Shown piece by piece: positions 1-7,657 of a stretch of 14,334 nt of DNA. Within the stretch, counting starts at the first letter, position 1, and each line of letters starts with the position of its first letter. Under the pieces are notes generated by a model. It was not told the DNA's origin. It did no database searches and worked only from the letters and a program-made list of their open reading frames with translations. A program made the translations under genes and the position numbers. The DNA is from a bacterium (GTDB lineage: Bacteria > Oederibacteriota > PGYV01 > DSBP01), in NCBI GenBank assembly GCA_011049465.1, contig DSBP01000286.1, positions 1 through 14,334 on the forward strand, read 5' to 3'.

Positions 1-2
1 GC

Positions 3-632
3 CTGCCTGTGGACATGATAGCCGGGGCGTACAGGGAGATAAAACCAAATCTTAAGAAGCACGCTGTGGTAACGGATATGGGCAGCGTTAAAAAGGCTGT
101 TGTTGACGGCATACAGAGGTTTGACGGATGCGAGTCCTTTATCGGCTCGCACCCCATGGTGGGTTCGGAGAGGACAGGAGTTAAAAATATGCGTCCGTTT
201 CTTTACGCCGGAGGCACGTGTGTAATTACCCCGCGGCCCGGAAAGGAAAAGAACAGGCTGATTGTGGAGGCTTTCTGGCGCGCGCTCGGCATGAAGACGG
301 TTACAATGACGCCTCAGGCGCATGACGCGGCTGTCTCGCTCATCAGCCACTTTCCTCATTTAAACGGATTTGCCCTGATAAAAACGGCAGAGCCTGTCAT
401 CAGGTCAAAAAAAGGCGTTATAGGGCCGGGATTCAGGGACGCCACGAGAATAGCCGCGTCAAGCGGGGAGATATGGTCAGCCATAACTTTGCTCAACAAA
501 AAAGAGGTTGTTAAAAACATCAGGGCGTTTACGGGGGAACTGAAAAAACTTGAAGGATACATAATAAAAAACGACAGGGCATCCCTCATGAAATACATGA
601 ACAGGGCCGCCGGATTAAGGAAAACAATGTAA
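3..632 (+). CDS. tyrA: Prephenate dehydrogenase, C-terminal part (5' end cut by window edge)
   Basis: This is the C-terminal ~210 residues of an enzyme that oxidatively decarboxylates prephenate to 4-hydroxyphenylpyruvate in tyrosine synthesis (cytoplasmic, NAD(P)+-dependent). The reading frame is already open at base 3 (L-P-V-D), so the GTG at 9 is unlikely to be the true start. The N-terminal Rossmann fold lies mostly outside the window. Visible family signatures are VTDMGSVK, then GSHPMVGSE (substrate-binding His), CVITP, and the helical dimerisation region beginning SLISHFPHLNGFAL. There is no C-terminal ACT domain, so this is the short, ACT-less form and I see no built-in tyrosine-sensing domain. 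Its TAA stop shares one base with the aroA ATG (TAATG), which links it to the next chorismate-pathway gene. The family call is secure; cofactor preference cannot be read from this fragment. Confidence 0.93.
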   Translation: MPVDMIAGAYREIKPNLKKHAVVTDMGSVKKAVVDGIQRFDGCESFIGSHPMVGSERTGVKNMRPFLYAGGTCVITPRPGKEKNRLIVEAFWRALGMKTVTMTPQAHDAAVSLISHFPHLNGFALIKTAEPVIRSKKGVIGPGFRDATRIAASSGEIWSAITLLNKKEVVKNIRAFTGELKKLEGYIIKNDRASLMKYMNRAAGLRKTM

Positions 633-1918
633 TGAAAAAAATTCATGTGGCAAAAGCAGCGAGTGTAAACAGGACAATCAGGGTTCAGGGCGACAAATCA
701 ATGTCGCACAGGGCGGTAATAATAGGAAGCCTTGCCGAGGGAGTGACGGAGATAACAAACATGCTTGAGGCCGAGGATACTCTTAATACGGTAAATGTGT
801 ACAGGCAGCTCGGCGTGAAAATCGAAAAAAAGGGGCTCAAATATTTTGTGAGCGGAAGAGGGCTTTTTACCCTGCGCGAGCCGCAAAAGAAGCTGTACAC
901 GGGAAACTCGGGGACGCTTATACGCCTTTCACTCGGCGTGCTCTGTGCCCAGCATTTCTCATCCGAGATAACAGGCGACGAGCAGATAGTTAAAAGGCCC
1001 ATGAAAAGGGTTATGACGCCGCTTGCTCAGATGGGCGCCAAGTTTGAGAGCAGGAACGGGCTTGCGCCGGTGATTGTCCACGGGATATCGCTCAAGGGCA
1101 TAACCCATAAAATGTCCGTGGCGAGCGCGCAGGTGAAATCAGCCATACTGCTGGCAGCGCTTCACGCCAACGGCGCTACAGAGATAACAGAAGGCCACAA
1201 GTCAAGGGACCACACAGAGAGAATGCTTAAACATTTCGGGGCGGACATAAGGGTAAAGGCAAAAACCATAAGGCTCGTCCCGGGAAAAAAACTGCAGGGC
1301 TCCAAGGTTTTTGTGCCGGGCGATATTTCTTCGGCCGCTTATTTCATAGCAGCGGGAGTAATACTGAAAAACTCAAAAATAACAATGAAGGACACGGGGC
1401 TCAACCCGACAAGAACCGGAATAATCGATGTTCTTAAAAAAATGGGGGCAAAAATCTCCGTGAAAGGGCTCAAGGAGAGAAATTGCGAGCCCATCGGAGA
1501 CATAACGGCTGTCTCGTCAAAACTGAAAGGGACGCTGATACGCGGGGCGATAATACCGAGGCTCATTGATGAAATACCCGTAATAGCGGTGGCCGCGGCC
1601 TTTGCCAAAGGCAAAACAACAATAAGAGACGCTGGAGAGCTCAGGGTAAAAGAGACGGACAGGATTGCCGTTATGGTAAAGAACCTGAGGCGCGTGGGTG
1701 TCAGGGCGGATGAGTTCCCCGACGGAATGGTAATTCACGGTTTAAACGGAGCTCCTTTTAAATACGCGGACATTGATTCTTTCGGAGACCACAGGGTCGC
1801 GATGGCATTTACCATAGGCGGGCTCGCGGGAGAAAACGGAATGCTTGTAAAGGATACGGCGTGTGTGAACACCTCATTTCCGGACTTTTTCCGGATAGTG
1901 GAGGGGATGAAAAAATGA
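632..1918 (+). CDS. aroA: 3-phosphoshikimate 1-carboxyvinyltransferase (EPSP synthase)
   Basis: AroA joins PEP to shikimate 3-phosphate to give EPSP, the penultimate step to chorismate. The 428-residue length is normal for the family. Both halves of the inside-out alpha/beta barrel can be followed: GDKSMSHRA near residue 21 (Lys/Ser/Arg substrate site), TGNSGTLIRL near 90 (PEP and glyphosate loop, with NSGT as in Firmicutes rather than NAGT), VKRPMKRVM, SAQVKSAILLA, PGDISSAAYF, LIDEIPVIAVAA (catalytic Asp region), LRVKETDRI and FGDHRVAMAF. The start at 632 overlaps the tyrA stop. The end overlaps the plsC start as ATGA at 1915-1918. In the Firmicutes arrangement cmk (cytidylate kinase) usually comes next, but it is absent here. 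No missing catalytic residue was noticed. Confidence 0.97.
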   Translation: MKKIHVAKAASVNRTIRVQGDKSMSHRAVIIGSLAEGVTEITNMLEAEDTLNTVNVYRQLGVKIEKKGLKYFVSGRGLFTLREPQKKLYTGNSGTLIRLSLGVLCAQHFSSEITGDEQIVKRPMKRVMTPLAQMGAKFESRNGLAPVIVHGISLKGITHKMSVASAQVKSAILLAALHANGATEITEGHKSRDHTERMLKHFGADIRVKAKTIRLVPGKKLQGSKVFVPGDISSAAYFIAAGVILKNSKITMKDTGLNPTRTGIIDVLKKMGAKISVKGLKERNCEPIGDITAVSSKLKGTLIRGAIIPRLIDEIPVIAVAAAFAKGKTTIRDAGELRVKETDRIAVMVKNLRRVGVRADEFPDGMVIHGLNGAPFKYADIDSFGDHRVAMAFTIGGLAGENGMLVKDTACVNTSFPDFFRIVEGMKK

Positions 1919-2583
1919 GCGGATTAAACAGGGTTATGTTTTATATTGTGCATAATTTTTTTAAAATCATAGCTTTTTTTGTCTTTCATTTTCTGTACAG
2001 GCTGAAGCAGGAGGGCACTGAAAACATACCCAAAAAAGGCGGGTTCATAGCCATGCCCAACCACGCCAGTTACTGGGACCCTCCGCTGACAGGTGTCACA
2101 CATAAAAGATATTTTCATTTTATGGCGAGGTCAACTCTTTTTATCCCGGTGTGGGGGATGTTTCTTAGGTGGATGGGCGCTTTTCCGGTCAAGAGAGGAA
2201 AGATTGACAGGGATTCCTGGTCAAATCTTTACAAACTTGTCCGGGACGGATGGCCCGTGGTCTTTTTTCCCGAGGGGACAAGGACAGAGGACGGGGAGAT
2301 TCAAAAAGGAAAGCCGGGAACAGGAATGATTATTTATAACGCGCGTGTGCCTGTAGTGCCGGTTTATCTGCACGGCACGAGGGAGGCCTGGCCCAAAGGG
2401 CAGAAGACGCCTAAATTTTTTAAAAAACTGCATGTAATCTACGGCAAGCCTATTCACTTTGATGAATATTACTCAAAAGAGGCGGGCAGGGAAGTGTACG
2501 AGGCGATAACCGAAAAGGTTATGTCTGAGATAAAAGCGATGAAGGACCGGTTTCTCAAAGCGGAGCAGGCGGAAAAGAGATGA
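1915..2583 (+). CDS. plsC: 1-acyl-sn-glycerol-3-phosphate acyltransferase
   Basis: PlsC adds the second acyl chain to lysophosphatidic acid, giving phosphatidic acid for membrane lipids. I chose ATG 1915 (222 residues, MSGLNRVMFY...). It overlaps the aroA stop as ATGA and follows a purine-rich GAGGGG. A longer frame opening at 1861 would reach deep into aroA and adds residues atypical of the family. A hydrophobic stretch at about residues 8-28 fits a membrane anchor or peripheral association. The acyltransferase motifs are in order: NHASYWD (His50, Asp55; the HX4D catalytic pair), GAFPVKRG near 88, PEGTRTEDG at 119-127 (phosphate binding), and VPVVPVYLHG near 145. The C-terminus is Lys/Glu-rich. 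Family certain; exact acyl-chain preference unknown. Confidence 0.95.
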   Translation: MSGLNRVMFYIVHNFFKIIAFFVFHFLYRLKQEGTENIPKKGGFIAMPNHASYWDPPLTGVTHKRYFHFMARSTLFIPVWGMFLRWMGAFPVKRGKIDRDSWSNLYKLVRDGWPVVFFPEGTRTEDGEIQKGKPGTGMIIYNARVPVVPVYLHGTREAWPKGQKTPKFFKKLHVIYGKPIHFDEYYSKEAGREVYEAITEKVMSEIKAMKDRFLKAEQAEKR

Positions 2584-3437
2584 AAGTTGCGATAGCGGGC
2601 GGGTCAGGGTTTTGTTTCGGCGTTCAGCGCGCCATGGACATGGCGTTCAAGTACGCGGACGAGAACAAAGAAGTTTATTCGCTTGGTGAAATAATACACA
2701 ACCCACAGGAAGTAAGGCGGCTATCTGAGGCCGGAGCAAAGCATGTTGAGCGGATAAGCGATATAAAAAAAGGCTCCAATGCCATAATAAGCACCCATGG
2801 AATTACGCCGGAGCGGGAAACAAGGCTTAAAAAACTCTGCCGGGGAGTCCTGGATACCACCTGCCCTTATGTGAAAATAATACATCAGATAGTAAGGAAG
2901 CTGTCAGAGGCGGGTTATAAGACGGTTATAGTGGGCGACAGGAAACACCTGGAAGTTCGCGGAATACTCGGGCACGCGGGGAAGAATTCTGTTGTAATAG
3001 AAGACGAAAAGGATCTTAAGAACGCGCGGTTTTCCGGCAAAATAGGAATAGTGTCGCAGACAACGCAGAACTTCTCGGCATACCGGAGCATTACATGCGC
3101 GATAATAGATAAAGTGCTTAAAACGAGGCATGCTGAAGTCAGGGTTTATAACACAATATGCGACGCGACGCAAAACAGGCAGGACGCGGCTGTGGCGCTG
3201 GCGCGGAAATCGGATGTGATGGTTGTTGTTGGCGGGAAAAACAGCGCCAACACGCTGAGGCTGGCAGAGCTTTCCCGGCGCGAGTTAAAACATGTTTATC
3301 ATGTTGAATCCGCTGAAGAGATAAAGCCTTCATGGTTTAAAGGCAAAAAAAGGGCGGGTATAGCTGCGGGCGCGTCAACGCCTGCGCGGATAATAATGAG
3401 TGTTGTTAACAGGATAAAAAAAATCGGAGAAAAATAA
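2580..3437 (+). CDS. ispH: 4-hydroxy-3-methylbut-2-enyl diphosphate reductase (IspH/LytB)
   Basis: IspH is the last enzyme of the MEP isoprenoid pathway, a [4Fe-4S] enzyme reducing HMBPP to IPP and DMAPP. At 285 residues it has the usual length. The three cluster cysteines are Cys12 (GFCFGV), Cys95 (DTTCPYVK) and Cys194 (NTICDATQNRQ). Substrate-binding residues include His40 (IIHNPQEV), His73 (STHGI), His123 and Glu125 (KHLEVRG), NSAN at 221-224 and Ser266 (GAST). The usual HPEV motif reads HLEV here, keeping the His and Glu. The start overlaps the plsC stop (ATGA) and the stop shares a base with the next start (TAATG). In many clostridia ispH is next to or fused with an S1-domain protein; here they are separate but touching genes. 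The partner genes ispD and ispF are in the same window. Confidence 0.97.
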   Translation: MKVAIAGGSGFCFGVQRAMDMAFKYADENKEVYSLGEIIHNPQEVRRLSEAGAKHVERISDIKKGSNAIISTHGITPERETRLKKLCRGVLDTTCPYVKIIHQIVRKLSEAGYKTVIVGDRKHLEVRGILGHAGKNSVVIEDEKDLKNARFSGKIGIVSQTTQNFSAYRSITCAIIDKVLKTRHAEVRVYNTICDATQNRQDAAVALARKSDVMVVVGGKNSANTLRLAELSRRELKHVYHVESAEEIKPSWFKGKKRAGIAAGASTPARIIMSVVNRIKKIGEK

Positions 3438-5059
3438 TGGAAAAAAACGAATATTCATTCAGGGGAATAAGGGACGGTTCTGTTGTTAAAGGAAGGGTTA
3501 TCAGGAAGCAGGACGGTGAGGTCTTTTTTGACATAGGATACAAGTCTGACGGTATCATTCCGGCTGAGGAGGCGTCAAGGTCAGGGTTTTACGAGTCGGC
3601 AAAAGAGGGCGATGAAATGGATGTATATGTTAAAAGGCTTGACGGCCACGAGGGTTTTACCCTGCTGTCGCGGGTAATAGCCGAGAAAAAAGCGGTCTTT
3701 GCCGCGGTAAAAAAGGCGAGCAGGGACGGCGAGTCAATAAACGGCAGGGTGATAAAGGCGGTCAAAGGCGGGTTTATTGTTGATTTTGGAGCCAATGTGA
3801 CGGCGTTTCTTCCCATGTCGCATTCCAAGGCTTACGGTGGCGATATAACGGGGAAAGAGCTTCCTCTGAAAGTAATCCAGCTTGATGAGGTAAAAAGGAA
3901 CGTGGTTGTATCATACAAGGAACACGCGAGCGAGCAGATGAAAAAGGAGGAGGAAGTTCTGAAAAAAACCTTTACCGCGGGGACAAAGGCCATTGTGAAA
4001 GTCGCGGCCGTAAAAGAGAACGGCATAGAGGCCGAGAAAAACGGCGTCAGGGTATTTATCCCGGCGCAGGAGCTTTCGTGGAAAAGGATAAAAAATATAG
4101 GGGAGGAGTTTCCCGAGGGGTCGGAGACAGAGGTGTTTGTGTCCGCGATTGACCGGGGGAGCGCGGTATTAAGCGTAAAAAAATTAAAGGAAAACCCCTT
4201 TGAAAAATTTCTTGCAAATAAAAAACCGGGAGACAGGGTAAAGGTAAAGGTCAAGGAGTTTTTAAGCGAGGGCATGATTGTCGAGGTGGAGTCGAGCCTT
4301 GACGGGTATATTCACTGCTCGGAGCTTTCGTATTACCGCAGGATAAAAAACCCGGCAGAGGTTTACAGGGAAGGCGATGAGATTGACGCGTGTATTGTCA
4401 GGATGGACGAGACAAAAAACAGGATGTACTTAAGCGTAAAAAGAATGGAAGCCAATCCGTGGCACAGCATAGAAGAGCGTTATCCCGTGGGGGCGAGGGT
4501 GTCGGGCGTGATTAAGAGGATAACGGAGGGGGAGGGCGCGGATGTGGAGCTTGATGAGAATTTTGACGCTTATCTCCATGTCTCAAATATAGCGTGGGAC
4601 GAGAGCACTCCAATAGCCTCTGTTTTAAAGGAAGGGGATAAAAGGGAGTTTAAGATTATAGGGATAGATAAGAATAAATACAGGATACTGGTCGGGCTGA
4701 AACAGCTTGTCACGTCGCCATGGGCCGCGTTTGCCGCCAATCAAAAGGAAGGGAACATGGTTGAGGCAAAGATAGTTGAAATAGAGGATTCTGCCGTTGT
4801 ATGCGCCATAGGAGAGGGCATAACAGGCAGGATACTGATAAGGGATAAAAATAAGCTGCGGTGCGCAAAGGGGGATGTGATTTCCGCCCGGATAACCAGG
4901 ATGGATAAGGACGCGAAGCGCATAATTTTATCCGCCAAGGACCTTGAGATAACGGAGGAGAAGAAGGAAATAGACGAATACATGAAGTCGCATGAGCATA
5001 CGATAAAACTTGACGACATAGTCAATTTTGACAATAAAGGAAGGGAAGAGAAGAAATGA
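3437..5059 (+). CDS. rpsA: 30S ribosomal protein S1, six S1 domains
   Basis: S1 binds mRNA at the 30S platform and helps initiation on weakly structured or weak-SD messages. The 540-residue protein contains six S1 (OB-fold) repeats at roughly 14-83, 98-162, 182-249, 265-337, 352-424 and 438-503. Each begins with a G-x-V-x-G/K-type strand and ends in a basic strand such as LSVKR. Repeats 4 (GYIHCSELSY) and 5 (AYLHVSNIAW) are closest to the S1 consensus. Repeats 1 and 2 are divergent, as is normal for the ribosome-binding end; repeats 3 and 6 are also weaker. The C-terminal ~35 residues are charged. Six domains match the Gram-negative S1 layout, whereas Firmicutes proteins at this locus usually have four. 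It overlaps ispH by one base and rex by four (ATGA). A non-ribosomal S1 protein is possible but less likely at this length. Confidence 0.93.
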   Translation: MEKNEYSFRGIRDGSVVKGRVIRKQDGEVFFDIGYKSDGIIPAEEASRSGFYESAKEGDEMDVYVKRLDGHEGFTLLSRVIAEKKAVFAAVKKASRDGESINGRVIKAVKGGFIVDFGANVTAFLPMSHSKAYGGDITGKELPLKVIQLDEVKRNVVVSYKEHASEQMKKEEEVLKKTFTAGTKAIVKVAAVKENGIEAEKNGVRVFIPAQELSWKRIKNIGEEFPEGSETEVFVSAIDRGSAVLSVKKLKENPFEKFLANKKPGDRVKVKVKEFLSEGMIVEVESSLDGYIHCSELSYYRRIKNPAEVYREGDEIDACIVRMDETKNRMYLSVKRMEANPWHSIEERYPVGARVSGVIKRITEGEGADVELDENFDAYLHVSNIAWDESTPIASVLKEGDKREFKIIGIDKNKYRILVGLKQLVTSPWAAFAANQKEGNMVEAKIVEIEDSAVVCAIGEGITGRILIRDKNKLRCAKGDVISARITRMDKDAKRIILSAKDLEITEEKKEIDEYMKSHEHTIKLDDIVNFDNKGREEKK

Positions 5060-5724
5060 ACAGTAAAAAAATACCCGCGCCGACGGTGGGCAGGCTCTCG
5101 ATTTATCTCAAATGTTTTTCCGAACTGTCTGTGTCGGGCGTTGATTACGCTTCGTCCGGGCATGTGGCAAAGCTTATGGGTTTAAACCCGGCCCAGGTCA
5201 GAAAGGACCTGGCTTATTTCGGAAAATTCGGAAGAAGGGGATACGGGTACAGCGTTGAGAGTTTGAAGGAAAATATCTCAAAGATACTCGGCACGCACAA
5301 GGAGTGGAAAGTCGGGGTAATAGGAGCGGGAAACCTCGGGAGCGCGCTTTTGATGTACGGCGGTTTTATGAACCGCGGGTTTAAAATAGCCGCGGGTTTT
5401 GACGTGGACCCCGCGAAGCTGGGGTGGGAGCTTAATAACGTAAGGATATTTCACATTGACGAGCTTGAAAATGTCATTAAAAGGGAGAAGCTGGAGATTG
5501 TCATCATAACAACGCCTAAAGACGCGATAACAGGAGTCGTGGAGAGGCTGAAAAAGACGCGCATAAAGGGAGTCCTGAATTTCGCGGGAAGGCATCTTAT
5601 AAGCGCGGACGATTTTGTGGTAAGAAACGTCGACCTTGCCCTTGAGATGGAACAGCTTACGTTTTTTATAACGAATAAAGACGGAGTATTAAAGGAAGGA
5701 AGCGCGGGTGAAAAGGATGAGTGA
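5056..5724 (+). CDS. rex: Redox-sensing transcriptional repressor Rex
   Basis: Rex senses the NADH/NAD+ ratio: NADH binding releases it from operators upstream of fermentation and respiration genes. The 222-residue protein has the full family plan. A winged helix occupies about residues 1-80, with KIPAPTVGRLSIY, the recognition segment AQVRKDLAYFGKFG and wing GRRGYGY. A Rossmann domain follows, with GAGNLG at 90-95 and FDVDP at 115-119. The domain-swapped C-terminal helix region contains RNVDLALEMEQL. It overlaps S1 (ATGA at 5056-5059) and thrS by 17 bases. No clear TTGTGAA-N6-TTCACAA operator was found in this window, so its targets must be sought elsewhere. Its position between two translation genes is unusual compared with stand-alone or groES-linked rex loci. 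Confidence 0.96.
   Translation: MNSKKIPAPTVGRLSIYLKCFSELSVSGVDYASSGHVAKLMGLNPAQVRKDLAYFGKFGRRGYGYSVESLKENISKILGTHKEWKVGVIGAGNLGSALLMYGGFMNRGFKIAAGFDVDPAKLGWELNNVRIFHIDELENVIKREKLEIVIITTPKDAITGVVERLKKTRIKGVLNFAGRHLISADDFVVRNVDLALEMEQLTFFITNKDGVLKEGSAGEKDE
5694..5701 (+). promoter_or_regulatory. Ribosome binding site that decides the thrS start
   Basis: GGAAGGAA lies inside the end of rex, with about 6 bases between it and GTG 5708. The alternative start, ATG 5717, has only AAAAGG directly touching it, which leaves no usable spacer. The GTG at 5708 is therefore preferred for thrS. Confidence 0.6.
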
Positions 5725-7648
5725 GAAGATCAGAATAACATATAATGGCGAAACTTTTGAGGCCGATAAAGGCGTGCGTGCCGGTGTTTTCATAAAGGAA
5801 AAAGACGCGCAGGCAGGCGATGCGCTGGCGGCGGGTTTTAACGGCGCGGTAATCGGCCTTAACGCTCCTCTTGAGGATGACGGAGAGCTTCGGGCCTACA
5901 CTTTCGCGGATGCCGAAGGCAGGGATACTTACTGGCACTCGACATCACATGTGATGGCCGCGGCTGTGAAGAAGCTTTTTCCCGGAGTCAAGGTTGCCAT
6001 CGGGCCCGCTGTCGAAGAGGGGTTTTACTACGATTTTGACAGGGAAAAACCCTTTACAGAGGATGACCTCGCCGGGATTGAAGCGGAGATGAAGAATATA
6101 ATAAAGGAAAACCATCCGTTTAAGAGAAAAGAGATGGGCCTTGAAGACGCAAAGAAGTTTTTTGCCGGGGCCGGGGAGATTTATAAAACGGAAATATTGG
6201 AGGGTATTGACGCGGAAAAAGTGAGCATTTATGAGACGGGCGAATTCGCGGATTTGTGCCGCGGCCCGCATCTTACATACACGAAAAAGATAAAGAGTTT
6301 TAAGCTGCTCAAGCTTGCGGGCGCGTACTGGCGCGGAGATGAAAAAAACAGGATGCTGCAGCGCATATACGGAATATCGTTCCCGTCGCAGGATATGCTT
6401 CAGGAATACCTTGACCGCATAGAAGAGGCAAAACAGCGCGACCACAGAAAACTGGGCAGGGAACTTGACCTGTTTTCGACGCATGAGGAGTTCGGCGCCG
6501 GGCTGATATACTGGCACCCGAAGGGCGGGGTTGTAAGGAAGGAGATGGAGGATTTCTGGCGGGACGAGCACATAAAAAACGGTTACGGCCTGGTATTCTC
6601 GCCGCATATAGCGAAAATTGACCTGTGGGAGACCTCGGGGCATACGGGTTTTTACAGGGAAAATATGTTTGACACGATGAATATAGACGAGATGCAGTAC
6701 CAGCTAAAACCCATGAACTGCCCGTTTCATATCCTGATGTACAAGAATTCAAAAAAGAGCTACCGCGACCTGCCCTTAAGATGGGCGGAACTGGGTACTG
6801 TTTACAGGTACGAGAAGTCAGGCGTGCTGCACGGGCTCCTGCGGGTGCGGGGGTTTACCCAGGATGACGCGCATATATTCTGTACTGAAGCGCAGGTGGA
6901 AGAAGAAATAATCAACGCGCTTAATTTTGTCATGCATATACTGCGTACCTTTGGGTTTAAGGATTTTGAGGTGTATTTAAGCACAATGCCGGAGGAGCAC
7001 ATAGGGGAAAAAGAGGCGTGGGAAAAGGCGCAGGCAGCGCTTAACGCGGCGCTCGCGAAAGCAGGGCTTAAATATGACGTTGATGAGGGCGGCGGCGCGT
7101 TTTACGGGCCGAAGATTGACATTAAAATAAAGGACGCGCTCGGCAGGACATGGCAGTGCTCGACCATTCAGGTTGATTTCGCGCTTTCAGAGCGGTTTGG
7201 AATTGACTACACGGGAAAGGACGGAAATGAACACAGGGCCATTATGATACACAGGGCGCTCATGGGCTCGCTGGAGCGTTTTTTCGGCGTGCTGATTGAG
7301 CATTATAAAGGCGCGTTTCCGCTGTGGCTGGCTCCCGTGCAGGTTTCGGTTTTGACAATCACTCAGCGAAGCGACGAATACGCCGCGAAGCTTCTTGAGC
7401 GGCTGAAGGTTGAAGGCATAAGGGCGGTTCTTGACGATGACAACGAGAAGATAGGCGCGAAAATAAGGAAAGCCGCAATGGAAAAGATACCGTATATGCT
7501 CATCATAGGCGATAAGGAGACAGAGGATAAGACAGTGTCAGTACGTTTAAGGGGAGGGCAGGAGGCCAAGGGTGTTGATTTTGAAGGGTTTATAAAAAGG
7601 CTGAAAGAAGAGATAAAAAATAAAGATATTGAAATACGGGAAATCTGA
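5708..7648 (+). CDS. thrS: Threonyl-tRNA synthetase
   Basis: A class II synthetase that charges tRNA-Thr and edits mischarged serine. At 646 residues it is full length. Domains are an N-terminal TGS domain (about 6-66), the editing/SAD domain with HSTSH (His77, His81) and DLCRGPH (Cys184, His188), the catalytic core (about 250-535), and the anticodon-binding domain (about 540-640). The active-site zinc ligands are visible: Cys338 (MNCPFH), His389 (QDDAHIF) and His515 (MIHRALMGS). Class II motif 2 is seen as YRYEKSGVLHGLLRVRGF and motif 3 in the HRALMGSLERF helix. Start chosen at GTG 5708 because of the upstream GGAAGGAA; ATG 5717 would shorten it by three residues. No T-box leader is possible because the start lies within rex, so control at this gene is probably not by the Firmicutes T-box mechanism. 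Confidence 0.97.
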   Translation: MKRMSEKIRITYNGETFEADKGVRAGVFIKEKDAQAGDALAAGFNGAVIGLNAPLEDDGELRAYTFADAEGRDTYWHSTSHVMAAAVKKLFPGVKVAIGPAVEEGFYYDFDREKPFTEDDLAGIEAEMKNIIKENHPFKRKEMGLEDAKKFFAGAGEIYKTEILEGIDAEKVSIYETGEFADLCRGPHLTYTKKIKSFKLLKLAGAYWRGDEKNRMLQRIYGISFPSQDMLQEYLDRIEEAKQRDHRKLGRELDLFSTHEEFGAGLIYWHPKGGVVRKEMEDFWRDEHIKNGYGLVFSPHIAKIDLWETSGHTGFYRENMFDTMNIDEMQYQLKPMNCPFHILMYKNSKKSYRDLPLRWAELGTVYRYEKSGVLHGLLRVRGFTQDDAHIFCTEAQVEEEIINALNFVMHILRTFGFKDFEVYLSTMPEEHIGEKEAWEKAQAALNAALAKAGLKYDVDEGGGAFYGPKIDIKIKDALGRTWQCSTIQVDFALSERFGIDYTGKDGNEHRAIMIHRALMGSLERFFGVLIEHYKGAFPLWLAPVQVSVLTITQRSDEYAAKLLERLKVEGIRAVLDDDNEKIGAKIRKAAMEKIPYMLIIGDKETEDKTVSVRLRGGQEAKGVDFEGFIKRLKEEIKNKDIEIREI

Positions 7649-7657
7649 AAGGCGGAA

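Noticed and set aside
1861..1914. Upstream extension of plsC to GTG 1861
   Set aside because: The extra 18 residues overlap aroA deeply; ATG 1915 has the ATGA overlap seen at neighbouring junctions and a purine-rich site upstream.
1946..1965. TTGTGCATAATT as a Rex operator half-site in plsC
   Set aside because: Only one half resembles TTGTGAA; the second half is missing and it lies within coding sequence.
5945..6643. Minus-strand 232-residue frame inside thrS
   Set aside because: It is the complement of a clearly coding thrS segment, with no family resemblance and many Arg/Leu/Pro residues typical of shadow frames.
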